A DNA stretch of 64,000 nt, taken from positions 124,001-188,000 of the forward strand of contig VAFL01000005.1 in assembly GCA_005768755.1 (NCBI GenBank). The letters are read 5' to 3'. Position 1 is the stretch's first letter; the number at the start of each line of letters is the position of its first letter. The stretch comes from Paracoccus denitrificans (lineage in GTDB: Bacteria > Pseudomonadota > Alphaproteobacteria > Rhodobacterales > Rhodobacteraceae). Made by a program: the position numbers and the translations under genes. Shown here piece after piece: positions 26,076 to 33,888 of this stretch. The notes beneath the pieces are model-generated. The model was not told the DNA's origin. It searched no databases and worked only from the letters and a program-made list of their open reading frames with translations.

Positions 26076-27147
26076 GCCGAAAGCGGCAAGCGGCAAAAGA
26101 CCCGAAGGAAAGGGGCAATCACGACGGCAGGCAAAGACCTCGGCCGGTCGTGCTGCAAAGCCCGCAAAGCGACGGCCGGTGCTGAGAATGCTGATGATAA
26201 TTCTGATCGGGTTTGTCGGACTCGTTGCGCTTTTGTGGTTTTTCGGTCCAAGAGAGCCGGGCGAATTCAATCCGCCGGTTATTTCCGAATTGCCCGAAGA
26301 TCTTGATGGCTTCCTGTATCAGGAGGAAGCCGGCGTCCGTCCGGAGATATCGCGCCGGATTGTCTGGGCCGGGCGTCCCGCCACCAAGACACCGGTCGCG
26401 ATCGTCTACCTGCACGGTTTTTCGGCCACATCGCAGGAAATCAGGCCGGTGCCGGACCTGATCGCGGCATGGCGCGGGTCGAACCTGTATTTCGCGCGGC
26501 TTGGCGGTCACGGGCTGGACGGTGCGTCCCTGGGGCAGGCCAGTGTCGCTGACTGGGCGCGGGATGTTGCCGAAGCCGTCGCCATCGGGCACCGGATTGG
26601 TGATAAGGTCGTCGTCATCGGCGCCTCGACCGGTGGCACGCTGGCGGCACTGGCGGCGCGTGACCCAGTCCTGGGTCCGCAGATCGATGGCGTCGTGGTT
26701 ATCGCACCGAATTTCGGCATGAAAGCACGGGGCGCATTCCTTCTGCGTCAGCCGCTTGCGCGCCACTGGCTGCCCTTGATCGCCGGACGCGAGAGGTGCA
26801 TCGAGCCGAGAAATGACAAGCAGCGCGAGTTCTGGACGATCTGCTATCCGATTGTCGCGACCCTGCCGCTGGCAGCTGTCGTCGAGACAGCCCAGAGCGT
26901 CAGCTACGCCGACGCGCAACAGCCGTTGCTGATGATGTGGTCAGAACTTGATCAGGTGGTCGACCCTGAGGAGATGAAAAAGGCACTGGCAAGCTGGGGC
27001 GGGCAGGTCACGCAACTTCCCGTGACGATCGGGCCGGGTGACGACCCGTCCGCCCATGTGATCGCGGGCGACATCCTGTCGCCGGGCCAGACAGCACCGG
27101 TCGCGACGCGGATCAACGGCTGGATCACGCAGAATTTCGGGGAATAG
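26068..27147 (+). CDS. Membrane-anchored alpha/beta hydrolase
   Basis: 359 residues from the GTG at 26068; a TTG at 26062 is the alternative. A Lys/Arg-rich cytoplasmic start is followed by one membrane span (about 39-60), so the catalytic domain would be periplasmic. YLHGFSATSQEIRPV is the oxyanion loop, GASTGGTLAA holds the nucleophile Ser (near 188), ELDQVVDP the acid, and DDPSAHVIAGD the His. The fold is a lysophospholipase or esterase type. It overlaps the previous hydrolase gene by 8 nt. A role in envelope lipid or acyl-group turnover is inferred from location only. Confidence 0.82.
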   Translation: MAKPKAASGKRPEGKGQSRRQAKTSAGRAAKPAKRRPVLRMLMIILIGFVGLVALLWFFGPREPGEFNPPVISELPEDLDGFLYQEEAGVRPEISRRIVWAGRPATKTPVAIVYLHGFSATSQEIRPVPDLIAAWRGSNLYFARLGGHGLDGASLGQASVADWARDVAEAVAIGHRIGDKVVVIGASTGGTLAALAARDPVLGPQIDGVVVIAPNFGMKARGAFLLRQPLARHWLPLIAGRERCIEPRNDKQREFWTICYPIVATLPLAAVVETAQSVSYADAQQPLLMMWSELDQVVDPEEMKKALASWGGQVTQLPVTIGPGDDPSAHVIAGDILSPGQTAPVATRINGWITQNFGE

Positions 27148-27300
27148 GGCGTCGGCAGCGCCATCTTGCGGGCGCCCTGGCAGATGGCATCTTGATCGTA
27201 AGCCCTGTTCATCGCGTTTGATGCTGCGCATTTCATAATTGGCTGAATGGCAGCTTTGCGGACCTTTCTGCCGTCCGCTGTTGCTTCGCCAATATCCACA

Positions 27301-27948
27301 TTACGAGGATGTCGCGTTTTGAAACACCTCAAGTTGATCCGCAAAGGCGCGCTTGTAGGCGGGCCGGGCCTCGGCCCGGGCGATATAATCCATGAAGACC
27401 TGATAGTCTTCGAGGATGCCCGATCCTTCCAATCTGCGGATCGCGTGGACCATGAGGATGTCAGCGGCGCTGAAAGTGCCAGCCAGCCAATCTTTACCTC
27501 CCAAGGCGGTGGCGAGTTGATCAAGACGTTTCCTGATCCGGACGTCCACCATCTCAAAACGCTCGGCCTGCCAGCTCTTGTCCGCTTCATAGTATTTCAC
27601 GTATTCGCGTTCAACGATTGGCGGCCCGACGGTGTTCAAAGCTGCAAACATCCAGCTCAATGCCCTGGCTCGCGCCACCTCATTATCAGGCAGGAGCCCG
27701 GCATTCTTTTGCGCGATATAAAGAACGATGGCCCCTGACTCGAACAGGGATACATCTCCGTCTTCATAGGTGGGAATCTGGCCGAAGGGCTGAAGGTCCA
27801 GATGCGGCTTTCTCTTCAGGTCTTCGAACGTCACGAGGCGCACCTCGTAGCGTTGACCTACTTCCTCCAGCGCCCATCGGATGCGCATGTCACGCGCCAG
27901 TCCGGCACCCTTGTCTGGAGAAGCTTTGAATGCAGTGATCGTCGGCAT
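27301..27948 (-). CDS. Glutathione S-transferase family protein
   Basis: 215 residues. The thioredoxin-fold N-terminus (about 1-80) has RDMRIRWALEEVG and GQIPTYEDGDVSLFESGAIVLYI, where the ES pair contacts glutathione, and a helical C-terminal domain follows with LAGTFSAADILMVHAIRR. It probably conjugates or binds glutathione in the cytoplasm. The ATG at 27948 is chosen; an ATG at 27963 overlapping the upstream stop (ATGA) is equally possible and would add five residues. It is the third gene of an ArsR-SRPBCC-GST operon. The 153 bp beyond it (27148-27300) show no gene and only weak inverted repeats. Confidence 0.88.
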   Translation of the reverse strand: MPTITAFKASPDKGAGLARDMRIRWALEEVGQRYEVRLVTFEDLKRKPHLDLQPFGQIPTYEDGDVSLFESGAIVLYIAQKNAGLLPDNEVARARALSWMFAALNTVGPPIVEREYVKYYEADKSWQAERFEMVDVRIRKRLDQLATALGGKDWLAGTFSAADILMVHAIRRLEGSGILEDYQVFMDYIARAEARPAYKRAFADQLEVFQNATSS

Positions 27949-27959
27949 ATTCGAGTTTC

Positions 27960-28472
27960 TCATTCCGCAGAGGCCGCGCGGGTCTTGAGTAGGGCAGCGA
28001 GCCGATCGAGGCACGACTTCATCCCTTCCTCCATGCCCATCTCCCTGACCGATTGCATGGCCTCGGCGCTCTCGTAAGTCGCCACGATCTGGACGATGGT
28101 CTGCGGCGCGGTGTCCTCGAAGGTTACGTCCCAGACCGAGACCGGCATGTCGTTGTTCACAGCGCCCGTCTCGTCGCTGAATGCGTCCCGTGCGCGGTAG
28201 CTGTCGGTCGGATTGATCGCCTCGTAGTCGAACCGCGCCCAGTATTCGGCGCCGTCGGGGTCGATCATCGCGAAGTGCCAATGCCCGCCCTCGCGGAACT
28301 CCATGGATTTCGTTCGAGCCGTCAAGGGCTCGGGTGCAAACCATTGGTCGAGCAGTTCCGATTTCGTGTAACAGTCCCAGACAAGCGCCTTGGGAGCGTC
28401 GAAGCTGCGCCGGATGGTCAGCCGGTTCGTATGCGTGTCAGCGGTGATGCTGAGGGGAGCGTTGGCGGTCAA
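27960..28472 (-). CDS. SRPBCC (AHSA1-like) domain protein
   Basis: 170 residues from a TTG start at 28472 that overlaps the stop of the ArsR gene and has GAAAGGA upstream. The domain covers nearly the whole protein: RRSFDAPKALVWDCYT opens the fold and LLDQWFAP, EYWARFDYEAI and MEEGMKSCLDRL follow, as in the AHSA1/START-like group with a hydrophobic ligand pocket. These proteins are typically encoded beside small ArsR regulators and probably bind or process a hydrophobic ligand. The ligand is unknown here. Confidence 0.85.
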   Translation of the reverse strand: MTANAPLSITADTHTNRLTIRRSFDAPKALVWDCYTKSELLDQWFAPEPLTARTKSMEFREGGHWHFAMIDPDGAEYWARFDYEAINPTDSYRARDAFSDETGAVNNDMPVSVWDVTFEDTAPQTIVQIVATYESAEAMQSVREMGMEEGMKSCLDRLAALLKTRAASAE

Positions 28473-28807
28473 TCTGTCGGTCCTTTCAGAGTTTCGAGAA
28501 GTGCATCGAGCTTTCGATAACGCGACGCCCAGTCCTTGCGTTGGTCGTTTAGCCACCGTTCTACCTCGGCGTAGCGAGCGGGGTTGATCTCGCAGGTCCG
28601 AACCCGGCCGTCCTTGCGGGTGGTGATCAGGCCCGCGTTTTCCAGCGTCCGGATGTGTTTCATGAACGGTGGCAGTGCCATGTCGAACGGGGCTGACAGA
28701 TCGCTGACTGACGCCGGACCCTGCCCCAATTTTCGGAGCACGGCGCGACGGGTGGGGTCGGCAAAGGCCAGGAAGACGGTATCGAGGTCGGTGATATTGT
28801 TATCCAT
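28469..28807 (-). CDS. ArsR-family winged-helix transcriptional regulator
   Basis: 112 residues, a single winged helix-turn-helix with FADPTRRAVLRKLGQGPASVSDL, MKHIRTLENAGLITTRKDGR and no metal-binding Cys pair. It is of the SRPBCC-linked type rather than the arsenic type. It probably represses its own operon, which continues with the SRPBCC and GST genes. The start codon is inside an inverted repeat, and no ribosome site precedes it, so the mRNA may be leaderless. The signal it senses is unknown. Confidence 0.9.
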   Translation of the reverse strand: MDNNITDLDTVFLAFADPTRRAVLRKLGQGPASVSDLSAPFDMALPPFMKHIRTLENAGLITTRKDGRVRTCEINPARYAEVERWLNDQRKDWASRYRKLDALLETLKGPTD

Positions 28808-28843
28808 AAGGATAACTATAGAGCTAAACCAAACTTACCGCAA
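28799..28843 (-). promoter_or_regulatory. Promoter and operator of the ArsR-SRPBCC-GST operon
   Basis: On the minus strand TTGCGG (28838-28843) is separated by 17 bp from TATAGT (28815-28820), a fair sigma-70 promoter. A perfect palindrome GTTATCC-ATAA-GGATAAC spans 28799-28816 across the start codon and next to the -10 box, as expected for an autorepressor operator. ACTTA (28833-28837) and TAAGT (28847-28851) form another short repeat at the -35. Transcription should begin near 28808, right at the ATG. Confidence 0.6.
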
Positions 28844-29045
28844 GAGATAAGTATGATTGCGACTTCACCCATTACCGCGCTGCACCCAGTCATCCGCATT
28901 TTGTCAGTGAGTTGCAGTTGCTTCCGTGATGAAGCGGACGTTTGAGCATGCCGCAGCATAAGGTCAAGTTGGGCTCAAAGCGGCCATTCCCGCCTTGAAC
29001 CTCCCGCAGGATCAGACGCCGGGTCGTTCCGATACCGAAATGAAT

Positions 29046-29069
29046 GACGCCCGCGCGGGGGCGGGCGTC
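29046..29069 (-). terminator. Hairpin downstream of typA
   Basis: GACGCCCGC pairs perfectly with GCGGGCGTC around a 6-nt loop, 14 bp beyond the typA stop on the minus strand. The following minus-strand bases ATTCATTTC are T-rich. The stretch from 28852 to 29045 shows no gene. Confidence 0.65.
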
Positions 29070-29082
29070 TTGGCATCGGTTC

Positions 29083-30900
29083 TTATTCCGCGCGGGCGGC
29101 CCGCTTGCGTTCATGCGGGTCCAGATGGCGCTTGCGCAGGCGGATGTTCTTGGGCGTCACCTCGACCAGCTCGTCATCGTCGATATAGGCGATGGCTTCT
29201 TCCAGCGACATCCGCACGGGCGTCGTCAGGCGAACGGCCTCGTCGGTGCCGGATGCGCGGACGTTGGTCAGCTTCTTGCCCTTCAGCGGGTTCACTTCCA
29301 GGTCGTTGTCGCGGCTGTGTTCGCCGATGATCATGCCGGTATAGACCTGTTCCTGCGCGCCGATGAACAGCTTGCCGCGCTCTTCAAGGTTCCACAGCGC
29401 ATAGGCCACCGAGACGCCGTTCTCCATGCTGATCAGGACGCCCTGACGGCGGCCCTGAATGGCGCCCTTATAGGGCGTCCAGCCGTGGAAAAGACGGTTC
29501 AGAACGCCATTGCCGCGCGTGTCGGTCATGAATTCGCCGTGATAGCCGATCAGCCCGCGCGACGGCACATGGGCCACGATCCGCGTCTTGCCGTGACCGG
29601 CGGGGCGCATATCGACCATATCGCCCTTGCGGTCGCCGGTCAGCTTCTCGATCACCGCGCCGGTATAGTCGTCATCGACGTCGATGATGACCTCCTCGAC
29701 CGGTTCCATCCGCTGGCCGTCTTCCTCGCGGAAAATCACGCGGGGGCGGCTGATCGACAGCTCGAACCCCTCGCGGCGCATGTTTTCGATCAGGACGCCC
29801 ATCTGCAATTCGCCTCGGCCCGAAACGATGAACGCCTCGCCGCCCGGGGTGTCCTCGACGCGGATGGCGACGTTGGATTCGGCTTCCTTCATCAGGCGCT
29901 CGCGAATGACGCGGGACTGCACCTTCTTGCCGTCCTGACCAGCCAAGGGCGAATCGTTGATGCCGAAGGTCACGCTGATGGTCGGCGGATCAATCGGTTG
30001 GGCGGGCAGGGCGGCGTCAACTTCCATTGCGCAGATCGTGTCGGCGACGGTACCTTTGGTCATCCCTGCAAGGCTGACGATGTCACCGGCAACGGCTTCG
30101 TCGATGGGCTGTTGGGTCAGACCGCGGAAGGCCAGAACCTTGGAAATTCGGAATTGCTCGACCCGCTCGTTCTGGCGGTTCAGCACCTTCACCGTGTCAC
30201 CGGCCTTGGCCCGGCCCGCTTCGACCCGGCCAGTCAGGATGCGGCCCAGGAAAGGATCAGCGCCAAGTGTGGTGGCCAGCATCTGGAAGGGCTGGTCGAT
30301 CCTGGCGATCTGCTTCGGCGGTTCGACATGTTTCAGAACAAGATCGAACAAAGCCGACATGTCCTTGCGTTCGTCGTCCAGATCGGCGACCGCCCAGCCA
30401 CCGATGCCCGATGCGTAAAGATGCGGGAAATCAAGCTGTTCGTCATTCGCGCCCAGGTTTGCGAACAGATCGAACACCTCGTTCAGCGCATGTTCCGGTT
30501 CGGCTGCGGGCTTGTCGACCTTGTTCAGCACGACAATCGGCTTGAGGCCCAAAGCAAGCGCCTTCGAGGTCACGAATTTCGTCTGCGGCATCGGGCCTTC
30601 GGCGGCATCGACCAGCAGGCAGACGCCATCGACCATCGACAGGATGCGTTCAACCTCGCCGCCGAAATCGGCGTGACCGGGCGTGTCCACGATGTTGATC
30701 CGCGTGCCCTTCCACTCGACCGAGGTCGCCTTGGCAAGGATGGTGATGCCGCGCTCACGCTCGATATCGTTGCTGTCCATGGCGCGCTCGGCCACGGCCT
30801 GATTTTCGCGGAAAGACCCGGATTGCTTCAGAAGCTGGTCAACCAGCGTCGTCTTGCCGTGGTCAACGTGGGCGATGATGGCGATATTGCGGATGTCCAT
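29083..30900 (-). CDS. typA: Ribosome-associated GTPase TypA/BipA
   Basis: 605 residues. A translational GTPase that binds 70S ribosomes and helps 50S assembly and stress adaptation. IIAHVDHGKTTL is G1, RERGITI the switch I segment, DTPGHADFGGEV G3 and NKVDKP G4; EF-G-like domains II, III and V follow, then the TypA-specific C-terminal domain. Length matches the family (about 605). Monocistronic by its flanks: a hairpin after it and a 34-bp bidirectional terminator beyond its start. Confidence 0.97.
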   Translation of the reverse strand: MDIRNIAIIAHVDHGKTTLVDQLLKQSGSFRENQAVAERAMDSNDIERERGITILAKATSVEWKGTRINIVDTPGHADFGGEVERILSMVDGVCLLVDAAEGPMPQTKFVTSKALALGLKPIVVLNKVDKPAAEPEHALNEVFDLFANLGANDEQLDFPHLYASGIGGWAVADLDDERKDMSALFDLVLKHVEPPKQIARIDQPFQMLATTLGADPFLGRILTGRVEAGRAKAGDTVKVLNRQNERVEQFRISKVLAFRGLTQQPIDEAVAGDIVSLAGMTKGTVADTICAMEVDAALPAQPIDPPTISVTFGINDSPLAGQDGKKVQSRVIRERLMKEAESNVAIRVEDTPGGEAFIVSGRGELQMGVLIENMRREGFELSISRPRVIFREEDGQRMEPVEEVIIDVDDDYTGAVIEKLTGDRKGDMVDMRPAGHGKTRIVAHVPSRGLIGYHGEFMTDTRGNGVLNRLFHGWTPYKGAIQGRRQGVLISMENGVSVAYALWNLEERGKLFIGAQEQVYTGMIIGEHSRDNDLEVNPLKGKKLTNVRASGTDEAVRLTTPVRMSLEEAIAYIDDDELVEVTPKNIRLRKRHLDPHERKRAARAE

Positions 30901-30996
30901 GGGGCGCGGCCTGTAAGGAAAAGTTGCGCCCCCCTAACGCAGGGCAGGCTGAAAGGCCAGCGTGAATGTCCGCATGTCCGAGTTGCGCCAACACGG

Positions 30997-31030
30997 AAAA
31001 GGCGCCGATGGTTGCCCATCAGCGCCTTTT
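30997..31030. terminator. Strong bidirectional terminator
   Basis: AAAAGGCGC pairs with GCGCCTTTT, and inside it GATGG pairs with CCATC around a TTGC loop. The flanking A/T runs give a U-tract on both strands. It closes the transcript of the tiny gene on the minus strand and lies 96 bp beyond the typA start. Confidence 0.8.
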
Positions 31031-31049
31031 TGTCAGCAGGTCCGCAGGT

Positions 31050-31124
31050 TCAGCGCAGGCCCAGCATCGACAGGATGAAAAGCACCACGACCACGAGGCC
31101 GACGATATAGATGATGGAGTTCAT
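31050..31124 (-). CDS. 24-residue single-pass membrane peptide
   Basis: The ATG at 31124 follows AAGGGGAC by 6 nt, and the peptide is one membrane helix: MNSIIYIVGLVVVVLFILSM, then LGLR. The strong ribosome site, hydrophobic content and terminator right after it argue for a real gene. Similar short peptides with an N-terminal MN-IIYIVGLV pattern appear common in Rhodobacterales, though I state that from memory. Function unknown; a membrane-protein modulator is possible. Confidence 0.7.
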   Translation of the reverse strand: MNSIIYIVGLVVVVLFILSMLGLR

Positions 31125-31189
31125 TCTTGTCCCCTTGTTGCAGAATTCAGGGGCCAACGCCCTGACATTGCGAACAGTTCCGACAGTTA

Positions 31190-31813
31190 TCAAACGATAT
31201 ACCGGTCGCGTCTGTGATTGATGGCAATCGTCAGGTTGGCCACGAGCGCGCCAAGGAAAGACCATCCGACGGCCACAGGGTCGATAAGGAACAACGCAAG
31301 GGCGAAGATTGCCGCATCGACGATCAGTTGCACCCAGCCGGCGCGAAATCCCGTTGCGTCCTGGATATACAGACCCACGATGCCGATCCCGCCCAGGCTG
31401 GCCCCGTGCCGGAACAGCGCGATCAGCCCTGATCCGGTGAAGGCCCCGATCATCACCGCGCCCAGAAGCGGGTTCAGTTCCGCAAAGCTGACATAGCGCG
31501 GCAGGATCGCCGCCAGGATCGAGGTCAGCGTGACCGCGAACAGGCTTTTCGCGACGAAGACCGGCCCGAAGCGTTTCCAGCCGACCCAGTAGAAGGGGAT
31601 ATTGACGACGAAGAAGACCCAGGCCCAATCCCAGCCTGTGGCGTAGGAAATCAGCAGCGCGATCCCCGCCGTCTGGCCGGTGACAAAGCCAAGATGGGTC
31701 AGCACCACCACAGACAGCGCCGCCATGAAGCTGCCATAGGCCAGCCCCTGCGCATCGTCGATGACGCCGTGCTTGGTTTCAGGCGGACGTTCGGGAGGGG
31801 AGATTTCGGGCAT
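31190..31813 (-). CDS. YitT family membrane protein
   Basis: 207 residues from the ATG at 31813. Upstream starts overlap the next gene and none has a good ribosome site, so the start is uncertain. About five or six membrane spans with TGQTAGIALLISYATGWDWA, VNIPFYWVGWKRFG, and FRHGASLGGIGIVGLYIQD match the YitT family of inner-membrane proteins; the latter segment is the family mark. Transport function is suspected but unproven. It probably shares a transcript with the next upstream membrane protein and aminotransferase on the minus strand. Confidence 0.8.
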   Translation of the reverse strand: MPEISPPERPPETKHGVIDDAQGLAYGSFMAALSVVVLTHLGFVTGQTAGIALLISYATGWDWAWVFFVVNIPFYWVGWKRFGPVFVAKSLFAVTLTSILAAILPRYVSFAELNPLLGAVMIGAFTGSGLIALFRHGASLGGIGIVGLYIQDATGFRAGWVQLIVDAAIFALALFLIDPVAVGWSFLGALVANLTIAINHRRDRYIV

Positions 31814-31848
31814 GGGCAAGGGTCGGTTCAGGATCGGATGATCGTCTG

Positions 31849-32400
31849 TCACCGATCGGATCGAGAAAGGCAATCTTCCCTGGCCCGAAAAGCGGGTGGG
31901 GCCCTATTTGTCGCAGGCAGGTTGGGCCACAGCTTGCGATAGATCAGCCGGGCGAAGAAGATAGTGGCAGGCATGCCCAGCAGAAACAGGGAGATAAGCG
32001 GGGTCAGATCATCCATCGTTACCGGGTTATCCCCTCCGCCTCGGTTTTGCCCGTTCAAATGGTGCAGCCAGAGCCAAAAAATGACGAAGCTGACGAATGC
32101 GGCCAGACCGGCTGCTGCACCCTGAACGGCAGGCCGATCCTTCACAGGGTTGCCCATGCGGTCCAGCAGCATCCTGCAAGCCTGCCAGCCAAGTGCCGAA
32201 GGAACGAGCAGCAGGCCGGAGAAAAAGATGCTGATCACGCCGATCACGATGAGGTCCGGGCCCGTCTTGATCCAGCTGGCGGGCTGGCGGCTGATGAATA
32301 TTGCAATGAGATCGTAAAGAACCATCATCATGAAGACTGTCGTGAAGACCGACAGGACATGGAATGTCAGGAACCGCAGTGCCGCGAGGAGCAGCCTCAT
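31849..32400 (-). CDS. Hypothetical four-span membrane protein
   Basis: 183 residues, four hydrophobic segments at about 8-30, 48-72, 92-112 and 132-153, with an Arg-rich tail. No family recognised. It overlaps the aminotransferase stop by 4 nt (ATGA), so it is translated with that gene. The ribosome site is inside the aminotransferase coding end. Role unknown. Confidence 0.65.
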   Translation of the reverse strand: MRLLLAALRFLTFHVLSVFTTVFMMMVLYDLIAIFISRQPASWIKTGPDLIVIGVISIFFSGLLLVPSALGWQACRMLLDRMGNPVKDRPAVQGAAAGLAAFVSFVIFWLWLHHLNGQNRGGGDNPVTMDDLTPLISLFLLGMPATIFFARLIYRKLWPNLPATNRAPPAFRAREDCLSRSDR

Positions 32401-33722
32401 GCAACCTTCTTCAGCACCTCGGCCAGCTTGCTGACCAGTTCGTCGATCTGGGCGTCGTCGATGATCAGCGGCGGGGACAGCGCGATGATGTCGCCGGTGA
32501 CGCGGATCAGGATGCCGGCGTCATAGGCTTTCAGGAAGGCATCGAAGCCGCGTTTGCCAGGTTGGCCGTCAATGGGTGCCAATTCCACCGCGCCGACAAG
32601 GCCCAGATTGCGGATGTCGGTGACATGCGGCAGGCCCTTCAGCGAATGCAGCGCATCTTCCCATTTCGGGGCCAGATCGGCGGCGCGTTGGAACAGCCCT
32701 TCCTCGGCATAGGTGTCCAGCGTCGCCAGACCCGCAGCCGAGGCGACGGGGTTGCCGGAATAGGTATAGCCGTGGAACAGTTCGATCGCGTGTTCGGGGC
32801 CGTTCATGAAGGCATCGTGAATCTCGGCCGTGGTCAACACGCCGCCCATCGGGATGACGCCATTGGTCAGACCCTTTGCGCAGGTGATCATGTCGGGAAG
32901 GACATTGAAATATTCAGCTGCAAAGGGCGCACCAAGGCGACCGAAACCGGTAATGACCTCGTCGAATATCAGCAGGATGCCGTGCTTCTGGGTGATCGCC
33001 CGCAGCTTTTCCAGATAGCCCTTGGGCGGCATGATGACGCCGGTCGATCCCGCCATTGGTTCGACGATCACGGCGGCGATGTTTTCCGCCCCGTGCAGCG
33101 TCACCAGCCCTTCCAGATTATCGGCCAGGTTTGCGCCGTTTTCGGGCAGGCCTTTCGAGAAGGCGTTTTCCGGCAGGTGGGTATGGGGCAGGTGATCGAC
33201 GCCGCCAAGCGCGGTGCCAAAGAAGCGGCGGTTGTTGACGATGCCGCCGACCGAGATGCCGCCAAAGCCCACGCCGTGATAGCCGCGCTCGCGCCCGATG
33301 AAGCGCGTGCGGGTGCCTTCGCCCCGGACCCGGTGATAGGCAAGCGCGATCTTCAGCGCGGTATCCACCGATTCCGAGCCGGAATTGGTGAAAAAGACGT
33401 GTTCCATATTGTCTGGCGCCAGCGCCACGACGCGGTTGGCCAGTTCAAACGCGGCCGGGTGGCCCATCTGGAACGCCGGCGCATAGTCCAGCGTGGCTGC
33501 CTGGTTGGCAATCGCCTCGGATATTTTCGGGCGGGCATGGCCTGCGTTGCAGCACCACAGGCCAGCAGTCCCGTCCAGCACCTGCCGGCCGTCGGCGGTG
33601 GTGTAATGCATGTCTTTCGCGGCCACGAACAGGCGCGGGTTCGACTTGAACTGCCGGTTCGCCGTGAACGGCATCCAGAAGGCTGACAGATCGTTCGGGG
33701 CGGTTTTGCGGTCGAGAGCCAT
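32397..33722 (-). CDS. Class III aminotransferase (omega-amino acid--pyruvate type)
   Basis: 441 residues. A PLP enzyme that moves an amino group from an omega-amino acid or amine such as beta-alanine to pyruvate. The N-terminus FWMPFTANRQFKSNPRLFV and GTAGLWCCNAGHARPKI are typical of the beta-alanine:pyruvate group. The PLP Asp is in IFDEVITGFGR and the Schiff-base Lys in TCAKGLTNGVIPMGG, about residue 288. The start at 33722 is chosen because the homologous N-terminus begins there. The next gene overlaps its stop. Divergent from kup across 166 bp, in which no gene is seen. Confidence 0.9.
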   Translation of the reverse strand: MALDRKTAPNDLSAFWMPFTANRQFKSNPRLFVAAKDMHYTTADGRQVLDGTAGLWCCNAGHARPKISEAIANQAATLDYAPAFQMGHPAAFELANRVVALAPDNMEHVFFTNSGSESVDTALKIALAYHRVRGEGTRTRFIGRERGYHGVGFGGISVGGIVNNRRFFGTALGGVDHLPHTHLPENAFSKGLPENGANLADNLEGLVTLHGAENIAAVIVEPMAGSTGVIMPPKGYLEKLRAITQKHGILLIFDEVITGFGRLGAPFAAEYFNVLPDMITCAKGLTNGVIPMGGVLTTAEIHDAFMNGPEHAIELFHGYTYSGNPVASAAGLATLDTYAEEGLFQRAADLAPKWEDALHSLKGLPHVTDIRNLGLVGAVELAPIDGQPGKRGFDAFLKAYDAGILIRVTGDIIALSPPLIIDDAQIDELVSKLAEVLKKVA

Positions 33723-33888
33723 GACGGGGATCCTTGCTTGACTGCATCGGACGCTAGCACGCGGCCGCATGGGGTCAAGCACCCTGATGCGCATGACCCT
33801 GGCCGGTTCTGGCCGAGCCGCTAACGAATACTTGATTTTGCGGCGCAGCGGGCGCATATGCTGCGCCTGCATATTTTCGGAGAGCCAG

